Shown: in pieces, positions 21,162 to 33,300 of the stretch
Layout of the letters: each line of letters starts with the position of its first letter
Numbering within the stretch: the stretch's first letter is position 1
Source: Ectocarpus siliculosus
Taxonomy: Eukaryota > Sar > Phaeophyceae > Ectocarpales > Ectocarpaceae
Assembly (NCBI GenBank): GCA_000310025.1
Contig: FN648404.1
Location: 124,001 to 188,000 of the forward strand
Length of the DNA stretch: 64,000 nt
Direction: 5' to 3'
Notes under the pieces: model-generated
What the model was told of the DNA's origin: nothing
Databases searched by the model: none
What the model saw: the letters and a program-made list of their open reading frames with translations, nothing else
Position numbers and translations under genes: made by a program

Positions 21162-23317
21162 ATTTATCATAAGTAATAATACCTAGCCAAGAATGTTCAC
21201 TTAATATTGCAGCCTTACCATATTCACTTCGGTATGGGCTTTAACTCTGACATAAAATCTAATCGGCCTGAACAATGTCCCTGACGAATTAACCCCTCCT
21301 GCATGAAACGGCCGCATTGTCAGTTGAGTTCCTATGTGTGTGCCAACTTTGAAACCGGAGGCTCGGCGGTGTGTACGGTGTGCGTTGCTCTGCACGTCTG
21401 CTGACACCGTTACGGCATTGATCGACTGCTGGAAATGTTTGTTTTTGCTCGCTGTGCTGTTGTCATTGTTCTGAGTTTTTCTTGTTGCGTGGCCAATCAG
21501 TCAGCTGTTTGCATGGTGTCGCCGCTGACGTTTACCCGGCAGCTGACAACCACAGCAATGCTATGGTGTTTGGTGTTTGGCACTGATGTTTCCTGAACGG
21601 ACTGTTCAAACCGGCAGCCCAAGGAATTCTTCTCTTCCTAGGAGGAGGGATTCATTCGTGCTGTACGACGTCTAACCTTCACTCTGCGCGCACTTCCAAC
21701 AGAGCGCAGCGTGCCGCGCTAGACGTAGTTTTGACGCGAACGTTGAGTTACTCTACGAGTAACGACCCCCCCGAGAAGTTCTACGAGCACCTCTCGCTTC
21801 GCCAAGGACGCGCTCCTCCAGCTAACACATTCTTCATATGTCTTGGGGGTATCGTACCATCAAGTTTCTTATTGGGACGTTTCTTATGTTGTGGCGGAGA
21901 TTGAGCTATGTTTCTTAGTCCTGTTTTTGTTTTGTTCGGAAAAAACTTGAGTCTTTTTTCGTAAACAGAATTTGTCTTAACTGCGGGCCCGTACTGTAGC
22001 TGTAGCACGTCTCCAAAGAAGCACGCCTCGCAGCGATATATCAATACCGGCCGTGCTCAACCAGGCCCTATCTGTCGCGTTGGGAGGCGGGAAGTTCGTT
22101 GTCAGAAGCGCAGAGAAGAGAAGGTTGACTCAAGACCTTGTATCATGAACGAGTGCGCAGTACATGCTAGGCCATGCACGCAGAAGGGGGATCGCCCCTC
22201 TACAAACGCATACCACGATGATTCACGAAACCCCCAGAGATCATTTTGTTATCGCCGACCAATATTTTGTCAATTAATCGTATCTTCAAAAATATCATGA
22301 GCTGCTGTTTTGTGTGTTTGGGGACCGCCTGCATTTTAGTCCTATGCGAAGCATGCGGTTGCTGTAGACCTTCGTTTCTGGTCTCCTTCCAGTCAAATGA
22401 GACACCCCACCGTTTAGCACGTGAGCATTAACCAATAGCCATCGCCCAGTCTCGCGTGGCAGATTCTCGTGAAATTCGTGTCTTCTTGAGTAATCTTGAT
22501 GTGGACCATCCGGGGTTGCCCGCAGGTCGGAATAGCGCCGGATCTCGGTGAACCCGGTGGTCTAGATGTTCTCCAGGAGGTCGAGGTGAGGACTGAATAT
22601 CCATCATGCATGTTCGTCGCCGACATAGGGCGAATCCAAGGCAACTGTGTACATATGCATAGGGTGGACAATGGGCTCTCGGGAGCCCGAAGACATGCAT
22701 CCTCCGGGCGAAGAGGACGGGTAGACTATGACCGTAGGCACACAAATGCTGCGGAACATCGCCCACATGATATGTTGTATAATTTTTTAAGCGGCCAAAC
22801 TTATACTATGAAGTTAGACGTTCGACGCGTATTGGTTCACTTCATTATGTCTACTGCTGCCCATTCTGTGGAACGGGAGGTACAGTCTGGACGTACAAAC
22901 ATCTCACCGTGATCATCGTCTAAAGAGGAATGGAAACAGCAGGCCTACGCTAGAACCCCGAGCCTTAGGTGTAACCTATTGTTGTCTTCTTCGATCTGGT
23001 TGCTTTTTGTTTGTCTTTGACTACATGATATTCGACATGAACCAGCAGATTGTTGGCTACCGTAGCGCAGGTCTACCTGACCCAGAATACAATCTTCACA
23101 CATTCATGTTTTCCAGGTTTAGGGTTTCGTACAACGCAGACTTCAGAGAACAGGCGCGCGCGAAAGCGAGAGAGAGGGAGGGGGGGAGAGCATTCCTCCC
23201 GAACATCGCGATTGTCCCTCTTACTGGTACTACTGAAGGCGCCATCCGCGTTGATCCACATTGGCTGTGCCCAGCTGAAAGAAGCATACTACTGTGTCAT
23301 TTTTGGAGATCATTCTC
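21162..23317. other. No recognisable gene
   Basis: Short ORFs only. A minus-strand frame at 22,414-22,671 has a protein-like stretch (VHIKITQEDTNFTRICHARL) but no recognised family. A copia-type LTR fragment lies at 22,118-22,242. Confidence 0.4.
22118..22242 (-). repeat. Fragment of the copia-like LTR family
   Basis: It is similar to 44,508-44,640 of the full LTR. Shared blocks include GTTGACTCAAGACCTTGTAT and AACGAGTG, and more weakly the AGAAGGGGG-containing part. Both ends of the LTR are missing. Confidence 0.6.
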
Positions 23318-24540
23318 CTCACCAAAGGGACGACCCGAAACTTGATCTACAAAAACGATGACCCTTCTTACGGTAATGCTCGATCCGTTTTTTCTCTTCC
23401 GAGTCATTGACCGAAAAATAAAGACCCTGCAAAGGTCGTTCGTCACACATACATACATCATACCTTACATGTTTCACCGCTTTGGTTTTTCGGTGATATC
23501 TCCGAACAGAGTGAATCAAACAGCGATGACTAAGGTATCCGCCATGAGCTGTGTGTATGGTCCGTCTTGGGTGGTGGCTATTAGAGACCACAGGGCGATT
23601 GGAGGCACGGAAACTGAGGTGGCGAGAGTCAACAGCACTGAAACAATACCCACCGCGCCAGCAGCCAGTTTTTTGCTCTTTCGCCCGTGTCCCAGCTTTG
23701 GCTATCGATGCTCCCTCGCCATCCACTGAAGTAACAGCGATGGCAAAGGTATCCGCCTTGAGCTGTGTGTATGGTCCGTCTTGTGCGGTGGTTGATACAG
23801 ACCAGGAGGCTCAAGGATGTAAAACAATTGTGAGCGTGAGAGTTGTGTACACGCGGGAAAACAGAAAAGAGTGTTTGACAGCCCAATCCTGTCCAAAACT
23901 TCCTAAAAAATGACAGGATGCGCCGTCCGAAACGGTTTTCTTTTAGAAATGGACACCGTACGAAGGAGTTCACTGGCCAGAAAAAGACAGCCAAAAAAAG
24001 GAACCGTAAGAAATGGCCCAATGCCATTGTTTTCGGTTCCTTTTTTGGATTTTTTTTCCATCAAAGGGACGGCCCAAAACCGAATGTAGGAAAACGATGA
24101 CCCGCTTGTTGCGATGCTGGTCGATCATTTTCCTCATCCGCCATGTACCTTCCCACCGATTTATTTTTTCGGCGATATCTCCGCACAGAGTGAAGCAGCA
24201 GCAACTGAAAAGCTATCCCCCGTGAGCTTAGTGCATGATCCGTCTTGTGTGACGGCAGATAGAGACCACAGGGCGATAGGAAGCACGGAAACTGAGGTGA
24301 CAGAGTCAACAGCACTCTGAAAAACGCCCACCGCGCCAGCAACAGTTATTTTTTTGCTCTAATGCCCGTGTCGCAACTTTGGTTTACCGGTTCTCCCTCC
24401 CCACACATTCAAGCAACAGCGATGACAAAGATATGCGCCGCAAGCTGTGTGCATGGTCTTGTGTGGTGCTTGATACAGCCAAGGAGGCTATAGGACCCCC
24501 AGAACTTGCATTCGAAAAAGTTGACAATACACGAGAAATG
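23318..24540 (+). repeat. 739-bp tandem duplication with nested sub-repeats
   Basis: The block starting CAAAGGGACGACCCGAAAC near 23,323 recurs at about 24,062, and ACGATGACCC at 23,355 recurs at 24,094, a period of 739. Within each copy a segment of about 50 bp (GGTATCCGCC..GAGCTGTGTG) appears twice, about 215 bp apart, giving four versions in all. Read on the + strand, the sub-repeats give similar peptides (for example VSAMSCVYGPSW and VSALSCVYGPSC), which hints at duplicated coding exons. No family is recognised and the frames do not join. Confidence 0.7.
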
Positions 24541-24831
24541 ACCCCCGCTGCTGCGTCCAGGCTCTCTCGGCTAATTTATGGCTGCCAAAAAATGGGTTTT
24601 ATGATTTATGACCTCGTCACAACGGCCAGTTGTCTCTTTTTGGGATGGAAAATAGAAAAATATCATACAATAAAGGAACCGACAAAAATGTCCTTAACAT
24701 CTAACCCGACGTCAAAGACCCCCATTTATGACGACCTTTTCTTTGGGATAAACCTTGGCGAGATTTGTTCGGAAGCATTGTTCACCAAGATAGTTAGTAT
24801 CGCGGTTCATGGGGGGGAAAGTGAAATGTTG

Positions 24832-25905
24832 TGTAACGTTGAAAATGGCGGCGTGTTGTTCGTCTTGCCTTCCTGAAGTTGATATAAGCCGCAACCACTT
24901 AGTCCAGCAAAACCCAGGGTGTGAGGAAACCCGAGGACGGTGCAGTCTTGGAAGGCGCCGTTCCTCCAATAGCTGCATAGGCTCAACACTACGGGTGGAT
25001 TCTAGCGGTGGGGGCCCACCTGGGGGCAACAAGAGGCGACGTTGCCCGCAGAATCGTGCAGGCGGAGAAACAAAACTGTTGCATTGCTGTCCAACGGCCG
25101 AAAATGTGCATCAACCCGAGAAGCGAAGACAATCGTGCACGTATCTCACTACGTACTAGGCGTACCGAGGCCATACCTTGGGTGCCGTAATGTGCACTCA
25201 CGGATCTGTTTGGGCAGCAAACCGCTTGGGGGTGGGGTGATTTGATCAAAGACGTTAAAGCATCGCACACGATGGGGCTGTTGTGGGAAAAACAATCCAC
25301 CAGCTCTTTTCTACTTGGAAACAGAGTAATCTTCGAATGGTCGGTCCACAGATTTAGACACAGTTCTTGTCACCAACGGAGCATTTATCTCTGGATAGAA
25401 GCACCCCACAAGCACCTCGCTTGTGTCCGCGAGAGAGAACGGGTAGTGGAGGTGGCAGCGTATAAGGTTTGGCCCGGATGCGTCAGCTACGGAGTGAGAG
25501 ATATGTGCTCTCTGTTGACGACGCACCCAGGACAAGCCAGGACAAAAACGTTATTTAGTCGCTCTCCTTGATCGTTTTTCTACGCTGTCCGCGCCCGACG
25601 CAGTAAAGCCAGGGTGCGTTAGAGGCCTGTGAAAATGTGCCATGCGCATATTTCATAGCCTTATGGACGATAAGCTTAGCTGGGTAGTGTCGCCGCACCC
25701 ACGAATGTTTGTTCTCGCCTCGCCAAGTTTTCTCCAGCAAGCTCGCCTGGACAAATCTTGGGTCAAGGTTTATTCGAAAGGGCAACTGCTTGGCCCCGGA
25801 CAAATCTTGGCCAAGATTTTTCGCAATATATGTTCCCCATAAACCGTGAAACTGACAAATCTTGGCCCAAGATCATGACTTATCCAAAATGAAGTATCCC
25901 CGTAA
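24832..25905 (+). repeat. Repeat family X, copy B
   Basis: It begins with a GCGGCGTGTTGTTC block shared with copy C (54,351). It continues through the common core at 25,060-25,330, has an insertion of about 100-130 bp near 25,380-25,510, and resumes to the 3' end rich in AAATCTTGG(C)CCAAGAT words. It is more diverged than copies A and C. Confidence 0.65.
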
Positions 25906-26465
25906 GGATAGAGGTCTCACACCTTCAAAAAATCAAGTGGTTCAGGAAGCCCTTGAAGTTGTTTTCGCCGCATTCCCGAAGTTGTGTTTCGTCGTTCACC
26001 TCGGCAATCGCTTCCGCTTCGCCGATGTAGGGGGTAGAGCCACTCAGAAATTTGCTCAGACCAATCCTGAGGCGGACAGACGCTCGATGATGAGCTCTGC
26101 AGAAGCTGGGCCAGGGGTACCTGTATCTTGCAACCAAAATGGAATTGGAAAAAATGACGATCGCGGATTGGTACATCCACCCCAAAGTATTCTTAACCGA
26201 AGTTCTCAGATTACTCTGACTTTTTCAAAGCGGGGATGTTTCAGGACTATCCCCGGGGTTTTGTGTTTTGCAAATTTCCTGAAGGGAACAAGAGAAAATT
26301 AGTTGAAACCGGTTAGAAACAGTGCAAAAGAAGGATATTTTTTTCCACCATTAACCTACCCGGGGTAGTGTCATAAATGTGTCAAACGTTAGCCGGGGAT
26401 GGTTCATCGCCATCCCCCTGCCGCAAAACATCCATATCGATCAACTTCGGACGGCGCCTGTAGCA

Positions 26466-26640
26466 CATCTAGCGGTGGGTAACGTGATCATACTCATTGG
26501 GTAATGATCAGGTTATCACCAATCATGACTCAGTCATGAGTCCGTGATCGATCGGGTCAGACCTGGTCATGATCCCATCGTGATCGGGTCATGAGCTCTG
26601 GTCATAACCCGAAACGGTGACCCGATCATGATCGCATCAC
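26466..26640. repeat. GATC/CATGA palindrome-rich segment
   Basis: Within 175 bp, words such as GTCATGATC, TGATCGGGTCA and TGACCCGATCA recur in both orientations, including one clear inverted pair. It may form hairpins or be a decayed short tandem array. No gene overlaps it. Confidence 0.6.
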
Positions 26641-26921
26641 TACCTACCATCGTCATGACAGGGGAATTACCCCATTTCACAATTCGTATTCTGAATCAAA
26701 GGTCTTTCGAGGTCGGTCGACGATGGCACGGGGCTGTCGGTCATCGGGGAATCTGTACATTGCACAATAATTTGGGATTCTTATCACGAGTCAAACTGTT
26801 CGGCGCTAGGTCGGTGTGCCATCTCTGACTACCAACAAACTCCCGTCAGGTGACTAATGTGTTATTTTCCGCCTCGCCTGGTATCCTCTGACGCAGACCA
26901 TCTTGACTGGATATACTGCAG

Positions 26922-27193
26922 TGGGTATTATGGAACACTGGGAGCTGTCTATGCAGCTCTTCAACGCCCGCGTGCGCTCCCCCGTGCGTGATTGGAACAT
27001 GGCCGTGCTCAACAATCCGGGATTACGGTCCGGGCTTCGCGATGACGTTCTTCAATGGGCTCATGACAGCCCGGCCGTTCACCGTGTGGTAGCAACAGAT
27101 ATGCTGTTATATTCCTTTGCACTGTCCATTTTCAAGCAGCAAACGACGGTAGCACTCGGTACGAACTGGCTCGGGAGCGGATCGCAGTGTTGA
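26922..27193 (+). CDS. Sulfotransferase, C-terminal exon
   Basis: After acceptor ATACTGCAG (ending at 26,921), the frame reads GIMEHWELSMQLFNARV and continues to a TGA at 27,191-27,193, about 90 residues. The W-E-L-S-M-Q-L-F segment followed by a C-terminal FALSIFKQQT is, from memory of algal sulfotransferase-like proteins, their usual C-terminal end. The exon starts in phase 1, so it cannot follow the phase-0 exon ending at 621 directly; at least one middle exon is missing. No middle exon was found in the preceding 300 bp. It is either the end of the gene that starts at the left edge, split by about 26 kb of repeats, or a fragment of a neighbouring paralogue. Confidence 0.6.
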
Positions 27194-27431
27194 CCGTACG
27201 CGTGAATGATTCATGTGCCCGGAGTGTAGTAGAGTCCTTGAACAAATTCTCGGGGATATATGCGGTTACAGACAATGGTGGCTGCAAAGCTATATCCGCA
27301 AGTTGGTGTGTAGCCTACAGGTAGAGGTGTACACTTCGAGTGCAGTGCAGCTCGGCGTGTCTCGGAACGAAGAGATAAGAAAATGTCGTTGCTTCTGGTT
27401 GACCCCAACACCAGGGTTTCTTTGATGTCAG

Positions 27432-27690
27432 TGTTCGCATATGTACCCTTGTGTGTGTTGAACATGCTTGTAGCCCTTGTATTAAGGGCAGCAGACGAGA
27501 TCAAGACTCTGATGTGAGGCGGCGGGAGAGAGTGCCACAACGCAGCAAGCACTCCAAGAGAGCCGAGCCTCGTGGATCAACCATAATCCCAACCCAGGGT
27601 AACCATCAATTCCTATCTGCATAGACGCTTCCTACGGTCCCGTTGGAATATATCTTCATCCGCTCATGCTCACACGAACACCCTCCATGG
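27432..27690 (-). repeat. Fragment of the copia-like LTR family
   Basis: It matches 44,110-44,360 of the full LTR, including ATGAGGCGGCGGGA-like and AGAGAGTGCCACAA blocks, and starts with the same TGTTC terminus. The rest of the LTR and any internal region are missing. Confidence 0.65.
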
Positions 27691-28479
27691 TTCTTTATGG
27701 AAGTATAGCTAACCATCGTGACAGTGCACGCCAGACGTGACGAAAACCCAAACGAAAAAAATGAACGCGAAATCCCTAAACAGGGGGGCTCCCGGCCTCT
27801 GGAACAACCCCCCTCACAATTATTCACGGTTCAATCAGACATGCATACCATGCCAATCAGACATGCATAATACCAGTCGTGCCAGACTTCACGCTCGAAA
27901 TCTACTAACGTGGGCGGCGTGCTGTCATATTCTTCGTGCATGAAGTACCAAGGTCACCCTGTTTCCAACAATGGTTTTACCCAATTCTTGGTAAGCAATA
28001 ACATGAGCCTATCCTAAGGAGCTGGTCCAAACAACTACGATGTGGCTGCGCTACTGTCTGTGCTTCCAACGAATAACAGACAAACATCGAAATCGCCTGC
28101 CCTCGCAGGCGTAACACAATAATCTGTCGGTTCAAGCGGTCTAGCCGTCTAGGAATAAAGAGCACGTACTTTTTGACAATCCTCCGTTCGCGTGGAAGTA
28201 CAACAATTTTCGTCATACGTTCCTTCAACGATTCCAACAATGTCCCACATTCCCACACATTTCGGAAACCTAGAGAATGGGACCAACGTAGGCGCAGTCA
28301 AGGAGGGTCTCAACCGAATGACTAGCAGATATATATCGAACTTGTGGACGCGAACGCCTCCGAGAAACACGGAACAACATCCCTGGTTCTTCAACCAAAG
28401 TGCACTCTTGAATACCAACAAACACCAAATACCGTCAAGAAAGAAGTGCCATTTTCAGCCCTGTGATGCGTGCTGGTCC
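27691..28479. other. No recognisable gene
   Basis: Only short, domain-less ORFs occur here. A 19-bp word (CAATCAGACATGCATA..) is directly duplicated near 27,833-27,870. Confidence 0.4.
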
Positions 28480-28845
28480 CCCCCCACGCCCCTTGTGACG
28501 TGCCTCGGGCCTCCCCTTCACGGTCCTTCCTGCACACCACGGGGCTGCTTCGATATCCTTCCCCCCCTCCCCACGCCCCAATGGTCGAGTGCATGAGTAT
28601 GGGTACACCTCCCCCCCACGCCCCGTCCGACGCGTCACGGAGCTAATGTTCACCTCATCCCCACGCCCCTCCCGACGCACTGGTAGCCACTTTGCTCCAT
28701 GGGCAGGGTGGGCTACTTCGACCTTGGCAGGGTGGTGACAAAAAATGGCGGACGAGACACATGGTTACCATGTGACAATCTTGCTCCATGTGCAGGGTGG
28801 GCTACTCCGACCTTGGCAGGGTGGTGACATAGAATGGCGGACGAA
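28480..28845. repeat. Short direct repeats: CCCCACGCCCC series and a 78-bp tandem pair
   Basis: From 28,480 to 28,680, four copies of CCCACGCCCC-type words are spaced about 50-100 bp apart. From 28,693 to 28,845, two roughly 78-bp copies carry TGGGCTAC(T)TCGACCTTGGCAG followed by GGTGGTGACA and AATGGCGGACGA. Confidence 0.6.
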
Positions 28846-30369
28846 ATTTATGGTCCCGCCCTGGCAAAAACAGTAAGGGTATACCCTATTACCCTCGTCG
28901 CATGGTCACAACCCTCGGGACAGACCCGAGAGGTTCCTCAAGGGGGCACCGTGCCAGGGGGGGGCCTGGCAATGATAACTTCTGCGCAGGGTTAAGCCGA
29001 GGCTTCAATGAGCATTTAGCTATATGAGCATTCAGTTTCTCAATTTGTTTCGTATTCGGGGTTTGTTCATTCATCATGTTTCTCCTCGTGACTTCAAGCA
29101 TCGTCAACAATCCTAAAGTTCGGGCAAGCAGCCCCACAAAGCTGTAGCCCGGACTCCGGCTCTCACAATACATGAAGAAACCCACCCGGCGGGGGCTTCT
29201 GTGCGACAAAAGAGGACAAGAAATTACATCGCCATTAACAACACTGTGGACAAGATCATTTCGCGCGACGCATTCAGCTAGGCTGCTGTCGTTTTTTGAA
29301 GGCGAAGCAGAGAATCACTTGGTACCCGCCCAAAAAAAAACACGCTCTACGCGGACTGGGTCCCAATTCCAAGAGGTCAGCTGTAGTGCTCAACTACAAC
29401 CTGCCACACAGGCTGTGAGTTCTCCCCACACCAACTACACCCGTGCCAACGCACGCATTTCTCTGACCTGCACAAGACTTCCTTGAGAAAAAAAACGAAA
29501 ACAAAAACGCACGCGCGACAGACCAAAATAGAGAGTCGCTCTCAGCCCGCTAACAGCTTAGCGAGAGACCCAGCCATGAAAACCCATATCCCAACAACAA
29601 CGAACCCTATGCGAGGATCATTTTGTGCCCCAAAAGATACGATGCAACCCCGTGAACACATGATCTGACAAGGTCAGAGCAAAACACGCAATCAAGAGGA
29701 GGAGCCGTCCGCCCCCCAAGCGTGTGAGCCAAAACACTGCCACAGGTTGTGACGAGAACAGAGGAAACAAAACTTTCCCACATGAGCTACACATGCTACA
29801 AAGCAACCGGCGATTATGAGCTCCCCATCCACACAGCAACCTGCCCCCCGTTATCACTCGGATAAGCGAACAACCTCGTGGTGCACACCATGAGTGCAGG
29901 ATACCCAAAGAGTTTACGCGACAAGCCGATTACTACCCACACAACAAAAGACGGATCCACACGCATTTCAGCAGAAAAAGCCGATGCAACAACAAGCCAA
30001 TATAGAATGCTCAACTAAGCCTACAGACTAGTGGATCTCCGGAGCCCCCCTCTGTGTATGTGAAAGGGCGACAGAACAAGTCCAAACTAAACTTTGCGAA
30101 CAGCTCGTGCCCCGCTAAGAACCTAAGTCGGCAAGACGCGAGGTGTAGGACATCTTGGGACGAATCATGCCAAGAGCACACCAACACAACTTATTCTAAC
30201 CAATCACACGTGTCGCGAATCTCCATATGCAGGACCGTGTGTAGAGGGCAGACAGAAATCTTGAGAAAAAAAACCAAGTGCGAGGTTCGTCGTCCTAAAA
30301 GGCGACCCAGGGAGGCAGGTCCATCCCCACCGAAAGCCGAAGGCGAGGACGGCGTGGGAGAACCTGAGC
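28846..30369. other. No recognisable gene
   Basis: No ORF with a known domain lies on either strand. The stretch precedes the 3' end of the minus-strand spliced gene and may include its 3' UTR. Confidence 0.4.
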
Positions 30370-33300
30370 TCAGTTCATGTCGGCAAGGAAGTCCTCGAGC
30401 TCCTCGCCATCCAGCTCGATGCTGTCGCCCCGGGGGAGGGTCTCTGCGACCACGAGGCAACCCTCCGTGTCGGACGATTCTCCGGCAGCGCCCTCTGCAG
30501 AGAAATTTTCAAGACCGAGAGGAAAGTCGGACGGGACCATTTTGACGGGGCAGGAATACTTGTGGTATGTGAGGCATCGCACGCAGTGTTGACGAACCTG
30601 TACATATCTTAAGCGAGGTATGGCGAGTGGAGGAAATCGTGCATTAACTCTGCGTGTTTTGTGCTCCACCTATTTTCCGTATCGATATTGGCCTAACTTA
30701 GCAAGTGGAAGGGACAGACGCCCACCACGCGCGCTATCAAACATTGAAGTCGATGGGAATGTTGTTGAGAGCTGTGAGCAGCTAACGTTTTGTTGCACCT
30801 GAGGTGACGGCGTACGGGCACAGGAACTTGACGATCTTGGGGTTGTCGTAATCCCAGTGGGAGAGCGTCCGGAGGGCGTGCCCGTGGCGGCGGGGTCCCG
30901 TGAGATAATGGAACAGCTGGCGCCACATGCTGGCAAGGTAAAACACAGTACACGGGTCGTCGGATAGGGCGACAGACGAGATGCTGTCGAGCAACGTCTG
31001 AAAGCCACAAAGGAGTGTGATCACGAAGATATGGGACAATGCCCTGGGCTTGGTCAAGCTAGAAATAAGGTTGGCCTAAAGTATCGGTGCGTTTACTACA
31101 TGTACGCACGGGAGCAGGCAGCTAATTCTTTATGGTGGGAGGACTAAAACAAGACAAACCAGCCAGAGTATTTATTCTTTCATCGCAACACAACATCAGC
31201 AAAAATGTTCACCTCTCCTGGAAAGCCCTAGCTTGACGGTCGGGGAATCCACCGTTTATTAACCTCGACCAAGACCGCATCTGCCTTAGGGCCCTGGACG
31301 TGGCCGACTCGTGCGTGCCGATCTCGGACACACGCAGAAACTCCATGTCGCGGACCGCGTGAAGGAGCATAGGAGTCGCAAACTACATGCAGAAAAGGTG
31401 AGCACACAAGTGGGTCAGCAAGTGAGCCAAGCTACGTATAAGTACTTCGCACGTGGTACGCGGACACTATTATTGCGGTATCATACAGCAATCGAACTGT
31501 TGTCTAAACGCGTCGATGGGACGCATCCTGTTCGACGCGATTTTACATGGTAATCACCTCCGCGACGAAGTCCGCGAGCGCTCGCGGTTCTCGCACCAGG
31601 CGTGCGAGGCTCCACTCCTTGCGCGTGTTGCCTTGGTGCCCTTTGATAAAGCGGGTGAAGACCCGGTGCCATAGGCCCTCCATGGCCTGCAATACAAACG
31701 CAAACGTGTAGTCACTCACACAATTTTGCATATATACGGCTTCAAGAAGCGAGGGAACGCACCAAATTGTTGTAGGAATAACAGAGCGCAGTCGACTGGG
31801 GACATAACACAGCTCTATGTGTTATTTTTCGCCGTGGGAACGGCCTTGTAGGATCGTCGATAAACGTTGGTCGCCGCCACCGACGGAGGGTAGCCAGCAC
31901 AAAATATCCGCGTCACAGAAAACATGCAATGGGGTGCACAGGTCCTCTGTCGGGTACGTTTACAAGCAACGCCCGGGATTGTGAAATGTCCTAGAACAGT
32001 ACACTGTCCGTGCATTGATCATCCCCGCCGCCCCCACAACCGCTCCGCTGCAACTAAGAGGCTCGGGGGCAGTACCCTGAGAGACTCGCGAAAGCGTGCA
32101 TCGCACACACGCTGCGTGCTACCTAAATAGCACGTGAACGCCGGATTTGAACAATGTGAGCTACGTTTCCGCAAACGGCGACCAGGGTATATTGGACGTC
32201 AACGGTTACCGTCGACTCCGCCTCGATTGTAGTGATGCGGTTCCGGACCCCGCGCCAGAGGTCGGTGATTGTCGCCGGGTGTTGCTCCTCTTGCTCCAGG
32301 TCGAGCATCCCCTCAATGATGTGCGCGCAAGCCATCCGGGCGTCTTGGTGGATGTTAACCCGCGCGGTGGTGGTGGCGGTGATGAAATCAGCTGGGGCGA
32401 CATCAACGCGTGTAAACGGAGACAAGAAAGGCAATGAGTCACATGTGTTCGAGAAAAAATGGGTGCAAGTCCTCATCCGGACGATATCTGCACGTCACCG
32501 TGTTGCAGGACATGCGACCATTCACCAAGAGGTTTCGAGGGACTTCTATAAATGCAGCACGACAAACACGACTGTATATAGTAGGCGTAACATGATTTCG
32601 CAAAAACACGACTGATGGCGTTCTTTCGAATGCACACAACTGGCGGGACAACAACGGAATTTGACTGCGTTTCACTACGTCTGACACTACCACTTGCACC
32701 AAGTGCAAGTCCGAAAATTGTTTATGGAGCACGTCTTGTGGTTGTCTTTTCTACGCATATGGCTGACGAATCATCCAGAACCCTGAATATGGATGGATGT
32801 ATCTAGGCGCGTGGGTACACGCCCGTGCTTGCCATTGGTCTCGATGTCATGAGCGAGCGCGTGTGCCTGTAGATATCTACATGCACAAGACTGGTTGGCG
32901 ACGAAGAACGTCAACCAGATACGGCATAAACCACCCGGTAAATAGAGGGCAGGTGTGTGCCTGTGCGGTAAGTACCTCTCTACGCGTGACTTTGTTCACC
33001 TCTAGAAGAAACAACATGTCATCAATCCACCCGAACCTGGGAAAGGTGAGTTCGCGTCCCTGGCACCCGGCCGCAAGAATCGGACGGCTGCCAGGAACGC
33101 GTTGTTGTCGGGGGTGGGAGCTCGTCCGCCCGAGAACGCCTTCTTTTCGTCCCCGACGAAGGCATATGCGTAGGGCGCCATTATGTTCGACACAGTTCCC
33201 CGTAGGGTCTTGTTCTTTGTGTCCTTGTCGGACGGAACGGGAGGCTGCCCTTGCATCATGGGCACCTGGGTTTCGGGGGGTGCAAGTACGCGAACACGGA

